A stretch of DNA of 64,000 nucleotides from Saprospiraceae bacterium (GTDB taxonomy: Bacteria > Bacteroidota > Bacteroidia > Chitinophagales > Saprospiraceae): NCBI GenBank assembly GCA_020629715.1, contig JAHDCU010000004.1, forward strand, positions 62,001-126,000, given 5' to 3'. How positions within the stretch are numbered: position 1 is the stretch's first letter; every line of letters starts with the position of its first letter. The notes under the pieces were generated by a model, which ran no database searches, had not been told where the DNA came from, and saw only the letters and a program-made list of their open reading frames with translations. This document shows positions 29,380-39,434 of this stretch, piece by piece. Made by a program: the position numbers and the translations under genes.

Positions 29380-32300
29380 TTATTTCTTAGATCTATTGAA
29401 TGACTTATCACTCGATTTAGATGATGAACTTGTTGATACTTTGAGATCATCAGATAAGTCTCTTACTATTGGTGTAGCCACAAAAATAGATGAATATGTA
29501 CCTACAAGAATACCAATCAATAAGGCAAAAGCAAATCCTCTAATAGATCCTCCTCCAAATAAGAACAATGTTCCTACTACAAGTAAAGTCGTTAATGAAG
29601 TAATTACCGTTCTACTAAAAGTACTATTGATTGCCATGTTGATGACCTCATCCTTAGTCTTATTCGTATATATGCCCATATACTCTCTGATTCTATCAAA
29701 TACAACCACGGTATCATTAATAGAGTAACCAATGATCGTCAATATTGCAGCAATGAATGCCTGATCGATTTCTAATGAGAAAGGTACAATACCCCAAAGT
29801 ATAGAAAATAAACCAAGTACAATAGCCGAGTCATGGAATAATGCCATTACAGCACCAAGACTATACTGCCACTTGCTAAATCTGATGAAGATGTACAAGA
29901 AGATCAGTAACAATGCGAATACTCCTGCTTTAAACGAACTATTCTTAATATCATCAGCAATCGTAGGACCTACTTTAGACGAAGATACGACGTGTAATGT
30001 ACCCGCTGCATCTGCATTTTCAAAAGTAGAAAGTGGAACGTTAGATCCAGTAATAGCTGCAATACCTTCATGCAACTTAGCCATTACCTTACTTGCTGCT
30101 GTCTCGTCTGTATCATCGATATTATAAGACGTTACTACATTATAAGTATTTTCTACACTTACTGCTTTCACAGTAGGAGCTGAACCAAAATAATCTTCTA
30201 AGCCTGATTTTAAAGTTGCAGCGTCTACATCTACATCAGATGGAAATTCTATATTGTAAGAGTATCCTCCTTTGAAATCTACACCAAGGTCAAATCCACG
30301 AGTCACCATAGAAATAATACCTCCTAGTATAATGATCCCTGATATAGCATATCCAATTTTTCTTTTGCCTAACCAATCTACCTGAAGATTAGCTAAGATA
30401 TTTTTAGACCATCCCATCCAGAAAGAAATAGATCTTCCTTTAGACGTCCATGTATCGATCATCCACTTGCCTACAAGAACTGCCGTAAAGAGTGAAGAAA
30501 TAACACCGATAATCAAAACTACCGCAAATCCTTTGATAGGGCCAAGACCAAAATATGCTAGTACGATAGCTGTCAGGATCGTCGTGACATTGGCATCTAT
30601 GATTGCAGAGTAAGAGTTAGAAAAACCATCTTGTATAGAAGCCAATAATGATTTACCAGCTCTGAGTTCTTCTTTTACTCTTTCGTAGATAATAACGTTG
30701 GCATCTACCGCCATACCGATCGTCAATACGATACCCGCAATACCAGGTAATGTAAGTACAGTACCAAATGATGCAAGAGCACCAAATATGAAGAATACAT
30801 TGAATAACAATGATAGTATCGATACTATACCTGCTCCTCCGTAGTAAAGGATCATAAAGAGCATCAACAATATGAATCCTGCGATCAATGAGTTTCTACT
30901 TGAAATAATATTTTTCTGACCTAATGATGGTCCGACATTATTTTGCTGAAGTACTTCCGTTTTTGCGGGAAGCTTACCGATCTCAAGGATATTAGCTAAA
31001 TCTCTAGCTTCTTGAACTGTAAAATTTCCTGAAATACTACTACTACCTCCGGTAATAGGTCCATTTCTAAGGCCTGGAGCCGATACTACCTCTTTATCCA
31101 AAGTGATTGCGATTTCTCTTTGATTATCATTGAAGGCTTTAGTTGTCATTTCTCCCCATATCTGAGCACCTTTTTGATTCATACGTAGAGAAACCTGAGG
31201 CTGGCCCGTCGTAGGATCTGGAGACTGAGATGCGTCAACGATCACATCACCTTCTAGAGGTGCTTTGGTAGATCCTGGTCTTGTCTTGATAAGGTACAAT
31301 TCGTAGAGACCAGTCTCTTCACGAGTCTCGTAATCAACGTATGGCTGTTGCCCCCACATAAATATAGAATTGGCAGGAAACAGTTCTTTGATATCAGGTC
31401 GCGCTAATAATTCTGTAATAACCTTTTTCTTATTTCTAGGTGCAACTCCCATTACCGTCTGCGCATATAGCGCCTGACCATTTCTACCATTTAATTGTAG
31501 ATTGCTCAAGAGAGGCCCTTGATTAGATGCTGCAAAAGGATCTTTGGCCTTCACTTGTGTAGTGATGGTAGAATCAATTGCATTACCCAAATCATCATAG
31601 GTATAATTTACAATAGTGTCCATTTCAACTACATCATCAGCAGGTTCAGTATCAGAAGCTCCTAATGCATCAGATAGTCTTTGGTCAGCCTGTATAAAAC
31701 TGTTAATCAGGTTATTATCTGTAAATCTAAAAGTCTCCCAAAATTCCAATTCAGCTACAGAACCGATGACATTCATAGCTCTTTTCTGATTATCAATACC
31801 AGGAAGTTCAATTAGGATCAAATCTCGACCTGCGTCTAATGAAATATTAGGTTGAGATACACCAAGACCTTCAATACGTCTTTTAAGTCTATCGAAGGTA
31901 AGGCTTACGGTTTCATCCGCTTTTTGTCTCAGTAGACTTATGACCTGTGCATCTGATGTTTCTATATTTATTTCATTTCCTATCGTAGGAGATCGATCAA
32001 ATATTTTAGCAAGCTTTTTACCATCCGCAATTTTATTGAACTCATCTGCAAACAGTGTTATGTAATCAGATTGACTACTTGCTTGAGCTTCATCCGCAGC
32101 TGTTAGCGCATCATTGAATGTTCTATCCTTATTGTTATTCGATAAGGTTTCAAGTAGTTCTCTTAATCTAACTTGAAGTACCACACTCATACCACCTTTG
32201 AGGTCAAGACCAAGTGCTAATTGTTGACCTTTCATTTCATCATAAGACCATGACTTGATCATGGGTACAGAGAAAATCGTTTCGTCAGATATTGAATCTA

Positions 32301-32490
32301 GATAGTTACGTTGTTCTTCTTTAAGTGCCTTATTTTTTTCCAAATCATCGCTGATATTAGCGACTTTGTTTTCCGCGTATTCTTTCGCCTCAGCTTCTAC
32401 TCTATTGGTAGGTATCATGTATAAGAACTGTATCGCACTTACGATAACCATTACAATCAGTAGAAATTTGACTAAACCTTTGTTTTGCAT
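29380..32490 (-). CDS. secDF: Fused protein translocase subunits SecD and SecF
   Basis: A 1036-aa inner-membrane protein joining SecD and SecF. It uses the proton gradient to pull translocating proteins from the SecYEG channel. The SecD half has one N-terminal membrane helix, the P1 head (about 180-560, starting near LALGLDLKGGMSVVLQV) and five helices including IVLTIGMAVDANVIIYERVKEE. The SecF half begins near ISFWMGW and contains FKGGYSYNIEF and the second signature IGYSINDTVVVFDRIREY. A long variable insert in the P1 domain is usual for Bacteroidota. The Asp residues in AVDANV and SINDTV are the proton-path positions. A TATATTTG promoter element lies upstream and a strong terminator follows. 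Confidence 0.96.
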   Translation of the reverse strand: MQNKGLVKFLLIVMVIVSAIQFLYMIPTNRVEAEAKEYAENKVANISDDLEKNKALKEEQRNYLDSISDETIFSVPMIKSWSYDEMKGQQLALGLDLKGGMSVVLQVRLRELLETLSNNNKDRTFNDALTAADEAQASSQSDYITLFADEFNKIADGKKLAKIFDRSPTIGNEINIETSDAQVISLLRQKADETVSLTFDRLKRRIEGLGVSQPNISLDAGRDLILIELPGIDNQKRAMNVIGSVAELEFWETFRFTDNNLINSFIQADQRLSDALGASDTEPADDVVEMDTIVNYTYDDLGNAIDSTITTQVKAKDPFAASNQGPLLSNLQLNGRNGQALYAQTVMGVAPRNKKKVITELLARPDIKELFPANSIFMWGQQPYVDYETREETGLYELYLIKTRPGSTKAPLEGDVIVDASQSPDPTTGQPQVSLRMNQKGAQIWGEMTTKAFNDNQREIAITLDKEVVSAPGLRNGPITGGSSSISGNFTVQEARDLANILEIGKLPAKTEVLQQNNVGPSLGQKNIISSRNSLIAGFILLMLFMILYYGGAGIVSILSLLFNVFFIFGALASFGTVLTLPGIAGIVLTIGMAVDANVIIYERVKEELRAGKSLLASIQDGFSNSYSAIIDANVTTILTAIVLAYFGLGPIKGFAVVLIIGVISSLFTAVLVGKWMIDTWTSKGRSISFWMGWSKNILANLQVDWLGKRKIGYAISGIIILGGIISMVTRGFDLGVDFKGGYSYNIEFPSDVDVDAATLKSGLEDYFGSAPTVKAVSVENTYNVVTSYNIDDTDETAASKVMAKLHEGIAAITGSNVPLSTFENADAAGTLHVVSSSKVGPTIADDIKNSSFKAGVFALLLIFLYIFIRFSKWQYSLGAVMALFHDSAIVLGLFSILWGIVPFSLEIDQAFIAAILTIIGYSINDTVVVFDRIREYMGIYTNKTKDEVINMAINSTFSRTVITSLTTLLVVGTLFLFGGGSIRGFAFALLIGILVGTYSSIFVATPIVRDLSDDLKVSTSSSSKSSDKSFNRSKK

Positions 32491-32527
32491 TGTTATAAAT
32501 TTGAACTTTCGTTTTTCAAAAACTCCG

Positions 32528-32535
32528 CAAATATA
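32528..32535 (-). promoter_or_regulatory. Putative -7 promoter element for secDF
   Basis: On the minus strand the bases read TATATTTG, a full match to TAnnTTTG, 37 bases before the ATG. A -33 TTG at the expected distance is not evident. Confidence 0.55.
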
Positions 32536-32694
32536 GTTCTTTTCAGTTAGGAATAGCCTTGAACAAAAAAAAAGCCTTAATGGAATTATTTATACTTAAT
32601 TTGCATTAACATAATCGTATTTGAATGACTATTAAATTCAACTGACTTTTGAGCATTCAAATCCTTTTTATTCACTTAAACAATCTACATAAAC

Positions 32695-33165
32695 ATGGGA
32701 TTATTTTCATTTTTAAAAAATGCTGGTTCTAAATTATTAAGGTCCGAAGCAGAAAAAAACGAAGCTGCTGCCGTAGATGCTGCTGAGGCAAAAGCTAAAA
32801 AAGAAGCCGTACTTCTCGGCATTGTCAATGAAACAGGAATATGTTGCGACAACTTTAGTGTTGAATTAGACGGTGACAAAGTTGTGGCTTATGGTCAAAC
32901 AGAAAGCCTTGAAGACAAAGAAAAGATCATCCTTACGCTAGGGAATGTCGACGGTATCGCTACTGTAGATGATAGAATATCTGTGGTGACACCTCCACAA
33001 GCGACTTTTTATGAAGTGAAACCAGGTGATTCTTTATCTAAAATCGCGAAGGCTCACTATGGTGACGCTATGAGATATAATGAAATATTTGAGGCGAACA
33101 AGCCGATGCTAAAAAGCGTAGACCTAATATACCCAGGTCAAATGCTTAGAATACCGAATGCTTAA
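32695..33165 (+). CDS. kbp: Kbp/YgaU-like BON-LysM protein
   Basis: A 156-aa cytoplasmic protein closely resembling E. coli Kbp (YgaU), a K+-binding protein. The shared N-terminal MGLFSFLKNAGSKLL is followed by a charged linker, a BON domain (about 40-100, VNETGICCDN to VDGIATVDDRI) and a C-terminal LysM domain (about 104-155, VKPGDSLSKIAKAHYGD, FEANKPMLKSVDLIYPGQ, LRIP). The segment FEANKPMLKS is nearly identical to the E. coli protein. No signal peptide. K+ binding is inferred from family. It is divergent from secDF and ends in a terminator lying partly in the next gene's coding sequence. Confidence 0.93.
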   Translation: MGLFSFLKNAGSKLLRSEAEKNEAAAVDAAEAKAKKEAVLLGIVNETGICCDNFSVELDGDKVVAYGQTESLEDKEKIILTLGNVDGIATVDDRISVVTPPQATFYEVKPGDSLSKIAKAHYGDAMRYNEIFEANKPMLKSVDLIYPGQMLRIPNA

Positions 33166-33194
33166 TTACCTTTTTGCATAAAAGTTTTACAAAA

Positions 33195-33234
33195 GTGCTC
33201 ATCAATTAACAACATTGATGGGCGCTTCTTTTTT
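33195..33234 (+). terminator. Terminator after kbp, overlapping the end of the dehydrogenase gene
   Basis: GTGCTCATCAAT (33195-33206) pairs with ATTGATGGGCGC (33214-33225), with two G-U pairs, followed by TTCTTTTTT. The stem also encodes the last residues (APINVVN) and the stop of the convergent dehydrogenase gene. Confidence 0.85.
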
Positions 33235-34155
33235 GAAAGCCATAATGTTTTCATAAACCCCGTTTAACAGCGTTTGTCTTGCTTCTCTTGAACTCCATGC
33301 CTGATGTGGCGTGATATAACAGTTTGAACAGCCATAAAGGATATGTTTTGCTTGAGGAGGCTCCGATGATAGTACATCTAACGCCACGTAAAAATTTGGA
33401 TTATCATGTAGATGATTTGCCAAATCCAATTCTTGTACATGCCCTCCACGAGCAGTATTAATCAACAAGCAATCGGATTTCATTTGCTCTAAAGTAGACT
33501 TACAAATGATATGTCTGGTTTTCTCAGTAAGCGGCGCATGAAGGCTTAAAATATCACATTGGCTCCAAAGCTCTGATTGGGAAACCCAAGTCACATGGTC
33601 AGGATAGCTAGCTCTTTTATTAGGATGATGTACCATTACATTCATACCAAATGCCTTAGCAATGGTACAGACCTGTTTTGCAATATTTCCGTATCCCAGC
33701 AAGCCCAAGGTTTTACCTTTTAACTCGGTAAAGCCGCCTTCCCAATAACTAAAATGTTTGCTTTCAGACCAATGTCCTGCCTTTACAGAATGACTATATT
33801 TTTCTACTTGATGCTTTAAGGAAAGTATCATAGAAAACACATGCTGTGCTACAGAGTGAGTGCTATAATTAGATACATTAGATACTATGATTCCTCGAGC
33901 TCTGGCTGCCTTAGTATCGACGCAATTATATCCAGTGGCTGAGACGCAAATGAATTTTAAATTGGGTAATTGACGGATAATCTCCTTATCGAATACGGTC
34001 TTATTGGTGATTATAATATCAGCATCGATACACCGAGGTATGATATCTTCTGTACGTGTCACATCATAGCTTTTAAAATCATCAAAAGATCTCAAAGAAT
34101 GATCGTTAAGATCGCCAGGATTCATACAGTAATAATCTGTTGCCACTATTTTCAT
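33202..34155 (-). CDS. D-isomer-specific 2-hydroxyacid dehydrogenase
   Basis: A 317-aa NAD(P)-dependent enzyme that interconverts 2-keto acids and D-2-hydroxy acids; hydroxypyruvate or glyoxylate are possible substrates. The dinucleotide motif is GLLGYGNIAK (about 151-160). The catalytic set is R236 (NTARGG), E265 (SSEPP) and H284 (ITPHQAW). The position after strand beta2 reads VHHPNKR: the usual Asp for NAD is absent and basic residues follow, which suggests NADPH use. The start at ATG 34155 (MKIVATDYY) is preferred to a TTG two codons upstream. Its 3' end shares sequence with the kbp terminator. Confidence 0.88.
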   Translation of the reverse strand: MKIVATDYYCMNPGDLNDHSLRSFDDFKSYDVTRTEDIIPRCIDADIIITNKTVFDKEIIRQLPNLKFICVSATGYNCVDTKAARARGIIVSNVSNYSTHSVAQHVFSMILSLKHQVEKYSHSVKAGHWSESKHFSYWEGGFTELKGKTLGLLGYGNIAKQVCTIAKAFGMNVMVHHPNKRASYPDHVTWVSQSELWSQCDILSLHAPLTEKTRHIICKSTLEQMKSDCLLINTARGGHVQELDLANHLHDNPNFYVALDVLSSEPPQAKHILYGCSNCYITPHQAWSSREARQTLLNGVYENIMAFKKEAPINVVN

Positions 34156-34186
34156 GGTCAAAAGATAAGACTTTCAGAATGATCTA

Positions 34187-35305
34187 CTAGTTATTGAGTT
34201 CCCAGTTATATTCTTGATAGCTGATCTTACTATTGCTTGTATCTGTACTTGTATACTTATTGATATAAGTATTGATATCTCCAAAGTCAACGGCATACCA
34301 ATCAAATATTTTTGAAATACTAATCTCAGAAGTTCCAATCGTATTATAAGTGGTATTGTTGATAAATTTTTTGGTCTGGCTTTCCAAAGTTTGATCAAGG
34401 TCGGTACCTCTATACGCTCTATTTAATAGAGGCGGACAAGACTTCGCTGCACAGTTTACTGCGAAATGTATCCGTGCATCTTTGAAAGTAGGTCGGATAA
34501 TATCATTTTCAATATTATTGAGAGAAAGGGTTTTTCCGTCCAAACTAATCCATTTTACATCCCAAGGTTTTCCATCATGTAAATCCGTAATGGATTTCAC
34601 GGGATAGTTTTTCAATATCAATTTGATGGTAAATGCATTATAGGCATTAATCCAAAAGGCTAACTTTTCGTCACGTGAAGTAAGATCATCTAATTTGACT
34701 TTAGAAAGAGACGCTAGATAATTGTCTATACTATTGATTTCGGAAGCCAAACCCGCATAATCTACCTTTCCATTGCTGCTGACATACTTTTTTAGTAAGA
34801 CATCATAGCTCTCATGAAGACCTTCATTTTGCTCTACCACCTCAGCAGTACTCTGCGATTTGACTTCATCGCTGATTTCATCCATATTCTCTTCTATATC
34901 TCGAGGAATTTCAATGACTTCTGCTACTTCTTTTGAAATCCGCTCCGAAGGGATCTCAGGATTTTTGTTTATTACTTTTAAATCTTTTTGGACAACTTCT
35001 TGGACTGGGCTCACCACTGGTAATAAAGGCTTAGTATTTTCCCTAGCTTCTTCTAGTATTACTACATCAACGTTTTTGTCTCTGACAGTCATCTGCTCTG
35101 TCTCGGAGATGATTGAATCTTCATTTGGGACAAAGACTTCTTTTGCTATTTGTTCATCTTCCTCACTTTCTTTCACTCCCTGACTAATCAACGTCACTGT
35201 TGTGGCATTGGAGATTACTTCTTTTGGTGATTCCTTACAGGACACAGAGAATATCATCATTATCGACGCAATAATACTGATCATATGTTTTATTAAAATT
35301 TTCAT
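34187..35305 (-). CDS. DUF547 lipoprotein with long acidic linker
   Basis: A 372-aa lipoprotein with a lipobox ending in IFSVSC (about residue 23). Residues 25-165 are a low-complexity stretch rich in Glu, Val, Ile and Lys with no fold signal, probably a flexible tether. A DUF547 domain follows (about 170-372): LLKKYVSSNGKVDYAGL, KLAFWINAYNAFTIKLIL, HFAVNCAAKSCPPL. The NCAAKSCP Cys pair and the WINAYNA motif are the family hallmarks. DUF547 proteins are extracytoplasmic and their function is not settled. The gene lies 31 bases upstream of the dehydrogenase start and could share its transcript. Confidence 0.85.
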   Translation of the reverse strand: MKILIKHMISIIASIMMIFSVSCKESPKEVISNATTVTLISQGVKESEEDEQIAKEVFVPNEDSIISETEQMTVRDKNVDVVILEEARENTKPLLPVVSPVQEVVQKDLKVINKNPEIPSERISKEVAEVIEIPRDIEENMDEISDEVKSQSTAEVVEQNEGLHESYDVLLKKYVSSNGKVDYAGLASEINSIDNYLASLSKVKLDDLTSRDEKLAFWINAYNAFTIKLILKNYPVKSITDLHDGKPWDVKWISLDGKTLSLNNIENDIIRPTFKDARIHFAVNCAAKSCPPLLNRAYRGTDLDQTLESQTKKFINNTTYNTIGTSEISISKIFDWYAVDFGDINTYINKYTSTDTSNSKISYQEYNWELNN

Positions 35306-35430
35306 TAATGTATAATGCTATAGCATGAAGACGCTTTTTCAGGTGATAAGTTTCTTTTAACCTTAAAGAAAGTCTTTACGATGACCTTATTTTAGTTTCT
35401 TATTATTGCCTAGGTTTAGAACCAACTATG

Positions 35431-37659
35431 CTATAAACTATATGCTAGTCGTACACCTAAATTTCTAGTTTCCTCTAATAGTCCAGGTCTTTGAGTGTAT
35501 TCAATATTTAGTGCATTTTTCAAATTGAGAGTAAGTGATAAATCGTTCCATTCGTATCCTAACCTAAAAGATAATAGACGAAAACCCTCATCATTCGCAT
35601 CACGATATTGTCCTATACCATTGAATCCCTCTAGCTGTGCATCGACATTTACCATATGGCTTGTTTGTTCGATATTCGCTCCTAGTTTTATTCCTTTTAT
35701 ATCTATTTCTGCATCAAATTTGACATTATGCCGGGTACGATATTTTAGAATATTTTCTGGACCTTCTGAACTTAAGGAGTTTTGCAAAAGCTCGTTATCA
35801 TCAAAATCTCGATATTTTGGCTCTATATAAGTATACCCACCGAAAAATCGAATGGTAGTCCCTAAAACTTCTGATTGACCTCCCAGATTAAACTCATAAC
35901 CATTGATACTCGTATTACCTATATTTTGCCCTTGAAACCCAATACCTGCCATATTTTGAGTAAATACGAATTCAATCATATCATCGTACTGCTGCCAAAA
36001 TCTACTGACATCCAAAAATGCTTGAAAACTTCCTAATTGCATCCCTTGTTTTATACCGATTTCGGCTGTCCAACCTTGTTCGGGTTTTAGATTGACATTG
36101 GGAAATATATTAAAGCTCTCAAAGGTAGTACTGATATATCGTTCGGTAATGGTAGGAAATCTATACCCTTGTCCCCATGATGCCCTCAGAAAAGTTCCCT
36201 CGGTTAGTTTGTAATTAGCTCCTACTCTACTGATCAATGCACCATCTCTGCGTCCAATATCTTGTATAGTATCTCCTAAAAAGAATTCCGGTGTATTGAG
36301 GCTATTATATTCGTAGCGTATCCCAGCTGTGAAAGTAAGGTCTTCTATAGGCTTTTGTTCTGCTTGGACGTATAATGCGTAATTTCTCGCTCTAAATTCC
36401 TGATCATTAAATAAAGCAGAATTAGTTACTAATAAAGAATAGACGGTACCCGCTGTGATATCCAAATTCAAGGCATCCAAGGATTTCAAATATTGATATT
36501 CTACAAAGTAGTTGTTGGAGCTATTGGATTGATCAAGATTATTATCATTATCGATATGATAAAATCTACTATTGACCTTATGCTGCCCACCATGATTGTC
36601 TACAAATGTCAAGAATGGATCTACGGTATACCTAAATCTCTTGCCTGCCGCGGCGGTACTCTCTGACCCCCAATGTCCTCCTCTCGCTCCCCAGAGGAAA
36701 AAATTACTGCCTTCATTCCAGTTCACATTAAGATTCAATCCAAAATTGAGTCGATCAGAGTATCGATATCTAGTTTCCAATGTATATCTGAGCCTATCTT
36801 GGTAAGTGAACTGATTGTAACTATCGATGGAGTAATAAAATGCCGAGGTACTTAGATCCAGTTTTTTGATCTTTCTTTTGTGCAGTATGCTTGCCGATAC
36901 AGCAGTTGGCGTATCTTCCCACCATTGAAATGATTCTCTACTGGGAGCATCGTAAGCTATATATGATACGACAGCTTCTGTTTTAGGTTCTGCTGTAGGA
37001 TACCCCGTAAGAACATTGACTATACCATTCATAGCGGAAGAGCCATACAATGTGGAAGAGGCTCCTTTTAAAATTTCAACCTGTGCAATATTTTCGACTG
37101 GGATATCCGACCAATTGACAAATCCCGCATCTGGTTGTAGCGCTGGTAAGCCATTGATCAATAACATCACTCGACTTCCGGCTCCGTACGAAAATCCCGC
37201 TCCACCCCTTATATTTACCTGACCATCTACCATCTGGACACCAGGCATACGTTCCATGATCTCATCCACCGATATAGCATTGATAGATTCAACATATTGT
37301 GGTTTTATCACATCAATAGATACCGTAGATCGCTCTACACTTCTCTCATACTTCGACCCTGTAACCACCGCAGTTTTAAGTAACTGGTTGGTCTTATACA
37401 TACTGACAACTTCTTCTATTGACGATAAATCATCATATGTAATAGACTTATAACCAATATACTCTATTGTTATTGGTAAATTTTCATCCAGAGCGACCTC
37501 CCCCTTAAGATTAGAACTATATATTGCATTGCCTTGTATGACAGTTGCTCCCAATAGTGGCTCATTGGTATCGGCATCGATTATAGTAAATTCCTTTTGA
37601 GCACTACAATAAAAGACCATAAGTAGAAAAACTTTTACTAAGAATAAGCGCTGGCCCAT
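35431..37659 (-). CDS. TonB-dependent outer-membrane receptor
   Basis: A 742-aa receptor. A signal peptide (ending FYCSAQ) is followed by a short carboxypeptidase-regulatory-like domain (about 22-95, FTIIDADTNEPLLGATVIQG). Next is the plug (about 115-225, VDEIMERMPGVQMVDGQVNI RGG; VEILKGASSTLYGSSAMNG, split here only for length) and a 22-strand barrel to the C-terminus, ending in LGVRLAYSL with a terminal aromatic-containing strand. No SusD neighbour is present, so it is more like a siderophore, vitamin or metal receptor than a glycan SusC. No Fur-box-like or B12-riboswitch sequence was recognised in the 135 bases before the divergent lepB promoter. Substrate unknown. Confidence 0.9.
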   Translation of the reverse strand: MGQRLFLVKVFLLMVFYCSAQKEFTIIDADTNEPLLGATVIQGNAIYSSNLKGEVALDENLPITIEYIGYKSITYDDLSSIEEVVSMYKTNQLLKTAVVTGSKYERSVERSTVSIDVIKPQYVESINAISVDEIMERMPGVQMVDGQVNIRGGAGFSYGAGSRVMLLINGLPALQPDAGFVNWSDIPVENIAQVEILKGASSTLYGSSAMNGIVNVLTGYPTAEPKTEAVVSYIAYDAPSRESFQWWEDTPTAVSASILHKRKIKKLDLSTSAFYYSIDSYNQFTYQDRLRYTLETRYRYSDRLNFGLNLNVNWNEGSNFFLWGARGGHWGSESTAAAGKRFRYTVDPFLTFVDNHGGQHKVNSRFYHIDNDNNLDQSNSSNNYFVEYQYLKSLDALNLDITAGTVYSLLVTNSALFNDQEFRARNYALYVQAEQKPIEDLTFTAGIRYEYNSLNTPEFFLGDTIQDIGRRDGALISRVGANYKLTEGTFLRASWGQGYRFPTITERYISTTFESFNIFPNVNLKPEQGWTAEIGIKQGMQLGSFQAFLDVSRFWQQYDDMIEFVFTQNMAGIGFQGQNIGNTSINGYEFNLGGQSEVLGTTIRFFGGYTYIEPKYRDFDDNELLQNSLSSEGPENILKYRTRHNVKFDAEIDIKGIKLGANIEQTSHMVNVDAQLEGFNGIGQYRDANDEGFRLLSFRLGYEWNDLSLTLNLKNALNIEYTQRPGLLEETRNLGVRLAYSL

Positions 37660-37792
37660 AATCTAAATGGTGTTTGATGATCTATTGCAATAATAGGCAT
37701 TGATTATCTTAAAAACCAAACATGCGTATACTTCATCTATCGAATCAAGTACCGAATACATCTATCATCTGAGTAACTCTAGCTATTAAAAA

Positions 37793-37822
37793 TTTGCAAT
37801 ACTACTCAACTTACTATCTTTG
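37793..37822 (+). promoter_or_regulatory. Promoter of the lepB operon
   Basis: TTTG at 37793-37796 and TATCTTTG at 37815-37822 are separated by 18 bases, a near-perfect Bacteroidota -33/-7 pair. Transcription would begin about 37829, ten bases before ATG 37839. This makes the upstream in-frame TTG at 37794 impossible as a start on this transcript. Confidence 0.75.
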
Positions 37823-37838
37823 GCAAAAATTTGACTTC

Positions 37839-39434
37839 ATGAGCATCTTATTATTTCTGATCGCTTTTCACATCCTAGTATTTGTTTCTCTTTATTTCCT
37901 ATTTCCTAAAGCGGGCGTAGATGGATGGAAAGGATTAGTCCCAGGGCTCAACTATATGGAATGGTGCAAGATAATTGGTAAGCCAAAGCTACATGCGCTC
38001 TGGCTATTGTTTCCTATTGTCAATATATTTATATACGCTGCAATGGCGGTGGATATGGTAAGATCATTTGGTAGAGATTCCTTTCTGAATTCTTTTTTGG
38101 CAGTAGTCGCGACTCCTTATATTTTTTTTAAGATTGCTCAATCTGATGAAGAACAGTATCAAGGACCAATATTAGAGAAAGAACGTGCATATCATCAGGA
38201 AATTAAGGACGCCAAGGCGGCAGGAAATGATCGTCAAGTCAATAAACTGCTTACTAATAACCCCTTCAAAAAAACAATAGGTCGAGAGTGGGCGGAGTCT
38301 ATCATATTTGCAGTTTTCGCAGCTGCATTTATCCGCATGTTTTTGATCGAGGCATATGTTATCCCTACTCCATCCATGGAGGGATCACTATTAGTTGGAG
38401 ATTATCTATTTGTGTCAAAAGCACATTACGGCATACGAACTCCACAGACTATTGCCATGATACCTCTCTTGCATAATACGGTACCTGTAATAGGTGGTGA
38501 GTCTTATCTTGAAAATCCAAAACTCCCTTACTATCGATTACCTGCACTCGAGACAATTGACCTGAATGATCCTATTGTATTTAATTGGCCAGTTGGGGAT
38601 AGCATTTATCTCTCACCTTCTAGATCTTTTGCGGCAAGCCAAGTAAAACAAACCTATGGAAGTCTCAACAGTAATAAACTACCAGCTTGGGCAAGACCTG
38701 ACAAATTAATTACTAGACCTTTAGACAAAAAAGATCACTATATAAAACGTTGTCTGGGAACTCCTGGCGACTCATTGCAGATCATCGATCGACAAGTATA
38801 TATCAATGGAAAAGCCATTGATAACCCCGAAAAAATGCAGTTTCTTTACAATGTAACTTTCCCATCAGCCGTGCCTGTAGATAGATTGATGTCTAAATAC
38901 AAGCTTGATGAATCTAGTGTTGCTCAAAACTTAGGGAATGCTTATGCACTATTTTTGGATGATAAGCAAAAGGCTGAGCTAGATAACGAAAATGGTGTTA
39001 CTATAACTCATATAGACAGACCTGAAAAAGGGGCAGCAATCTTTCCAAATGATCCTAAAAACTTCAATGATTGGACCATTGATAATTTCGGTCCTATCTG
39101 GATTCCAAAAAAAGGAGAGACCGTAGTCATTACACCTAAAAATATCGCTCTGTACGAACGAATCATCAACGTGTATGAAAATAACGACCTGGAAATAAAA
39201 GCTCCACATATTTATATCAATGGTCAAAAAGCTAAGGAGTATACCTTTAAGCAAGACTACTACTGGGCTATGGGAGATAACAGACACAACTCAGAAGATT
39301 CAAGAGCATGGGGATTTGTACCACATGACCACATTGTAGGAAAACCATTATTTATCTGGATGTCGAGTAAAAATGGAAGGCTATTCAGTGGTATCAGGTT
39401 CAATAGAATATTCAAATCAGCAAGCACATTATAA
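37839..39434 (+). CDS. lepB: Signal peptidase I
   Basis: A 531-aa S26 protease that cleaves signal peptides from Sec-exported proteins. Two or three hydrophobic segments occupy the first 100 residues, and another (about 150-172) precedes the catalytic domain. The nucleophile is S179 in IPTPSMEGSLLVGDYLFV and the general base is K303 in HYIKRCLGTPGDSL. The C-terminal box is MGDNRHNSEDSRAWGFVP. It is much longer than E. coli LepB (324 aa) because of the N-terminal membrane region and an insert between the catalytic residues, which is common in this phylum. It starts a four-gene operon and overlaps the next gene by one base (TAATG). Confidence 0.95.
   Translation: MSILLFLIAFHILVFVSLYFLFPKAGVDGWKGLVPGLNYMEWCKIIGKPKLHALWLLFPIVNIFIYAAMAVDMVRSFGRDSFLNSFLAVVATPYIFFKIAQSDEEQYQGPILEKERAYHQEIKDAKAAGNDRQVNKLLTNNPFKKTIGREWAESIIFAVFAAAFIRMFLIEAYVIPTPSMEGSLLVGDYLFVSKAHYGIRTPQTIAMIPLLHNTVPVIGGESYLENPKLPYYRLPALETIDLNDPIVFNWPVGDSIYLSPSRSFAASQVKQTYGSLNSNKLPAWARPDKLITRPLDKKDHYIKRCLGTPGDSLQIIDRQVYINGKAIDNPEKMQFLYNVTFPSAVPVDRLMSKYKLDESSVAQNLGNAYALFLDDKQKAELDNENGVTITHIDRPEKGAAIFPNDPKNFNDWTIDNFGPIWIPKKGETVVITPKNIALYERIINVYENNDLEIKAPHIYINGQKAKEYTFKQDYYWAMGDNRHNSEDSRAWGFVPHDHIVGKPLFIWMSSKNGRLFSGIRFNRIFKSASTL

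Noticed and set aside
37794-37838. TTG-initiated extension of lepB
   Set aside because: The -33/-7 promoter lies inside it, so the transcript begins downstream; the ATG at 37839 starts the first membrane segment.
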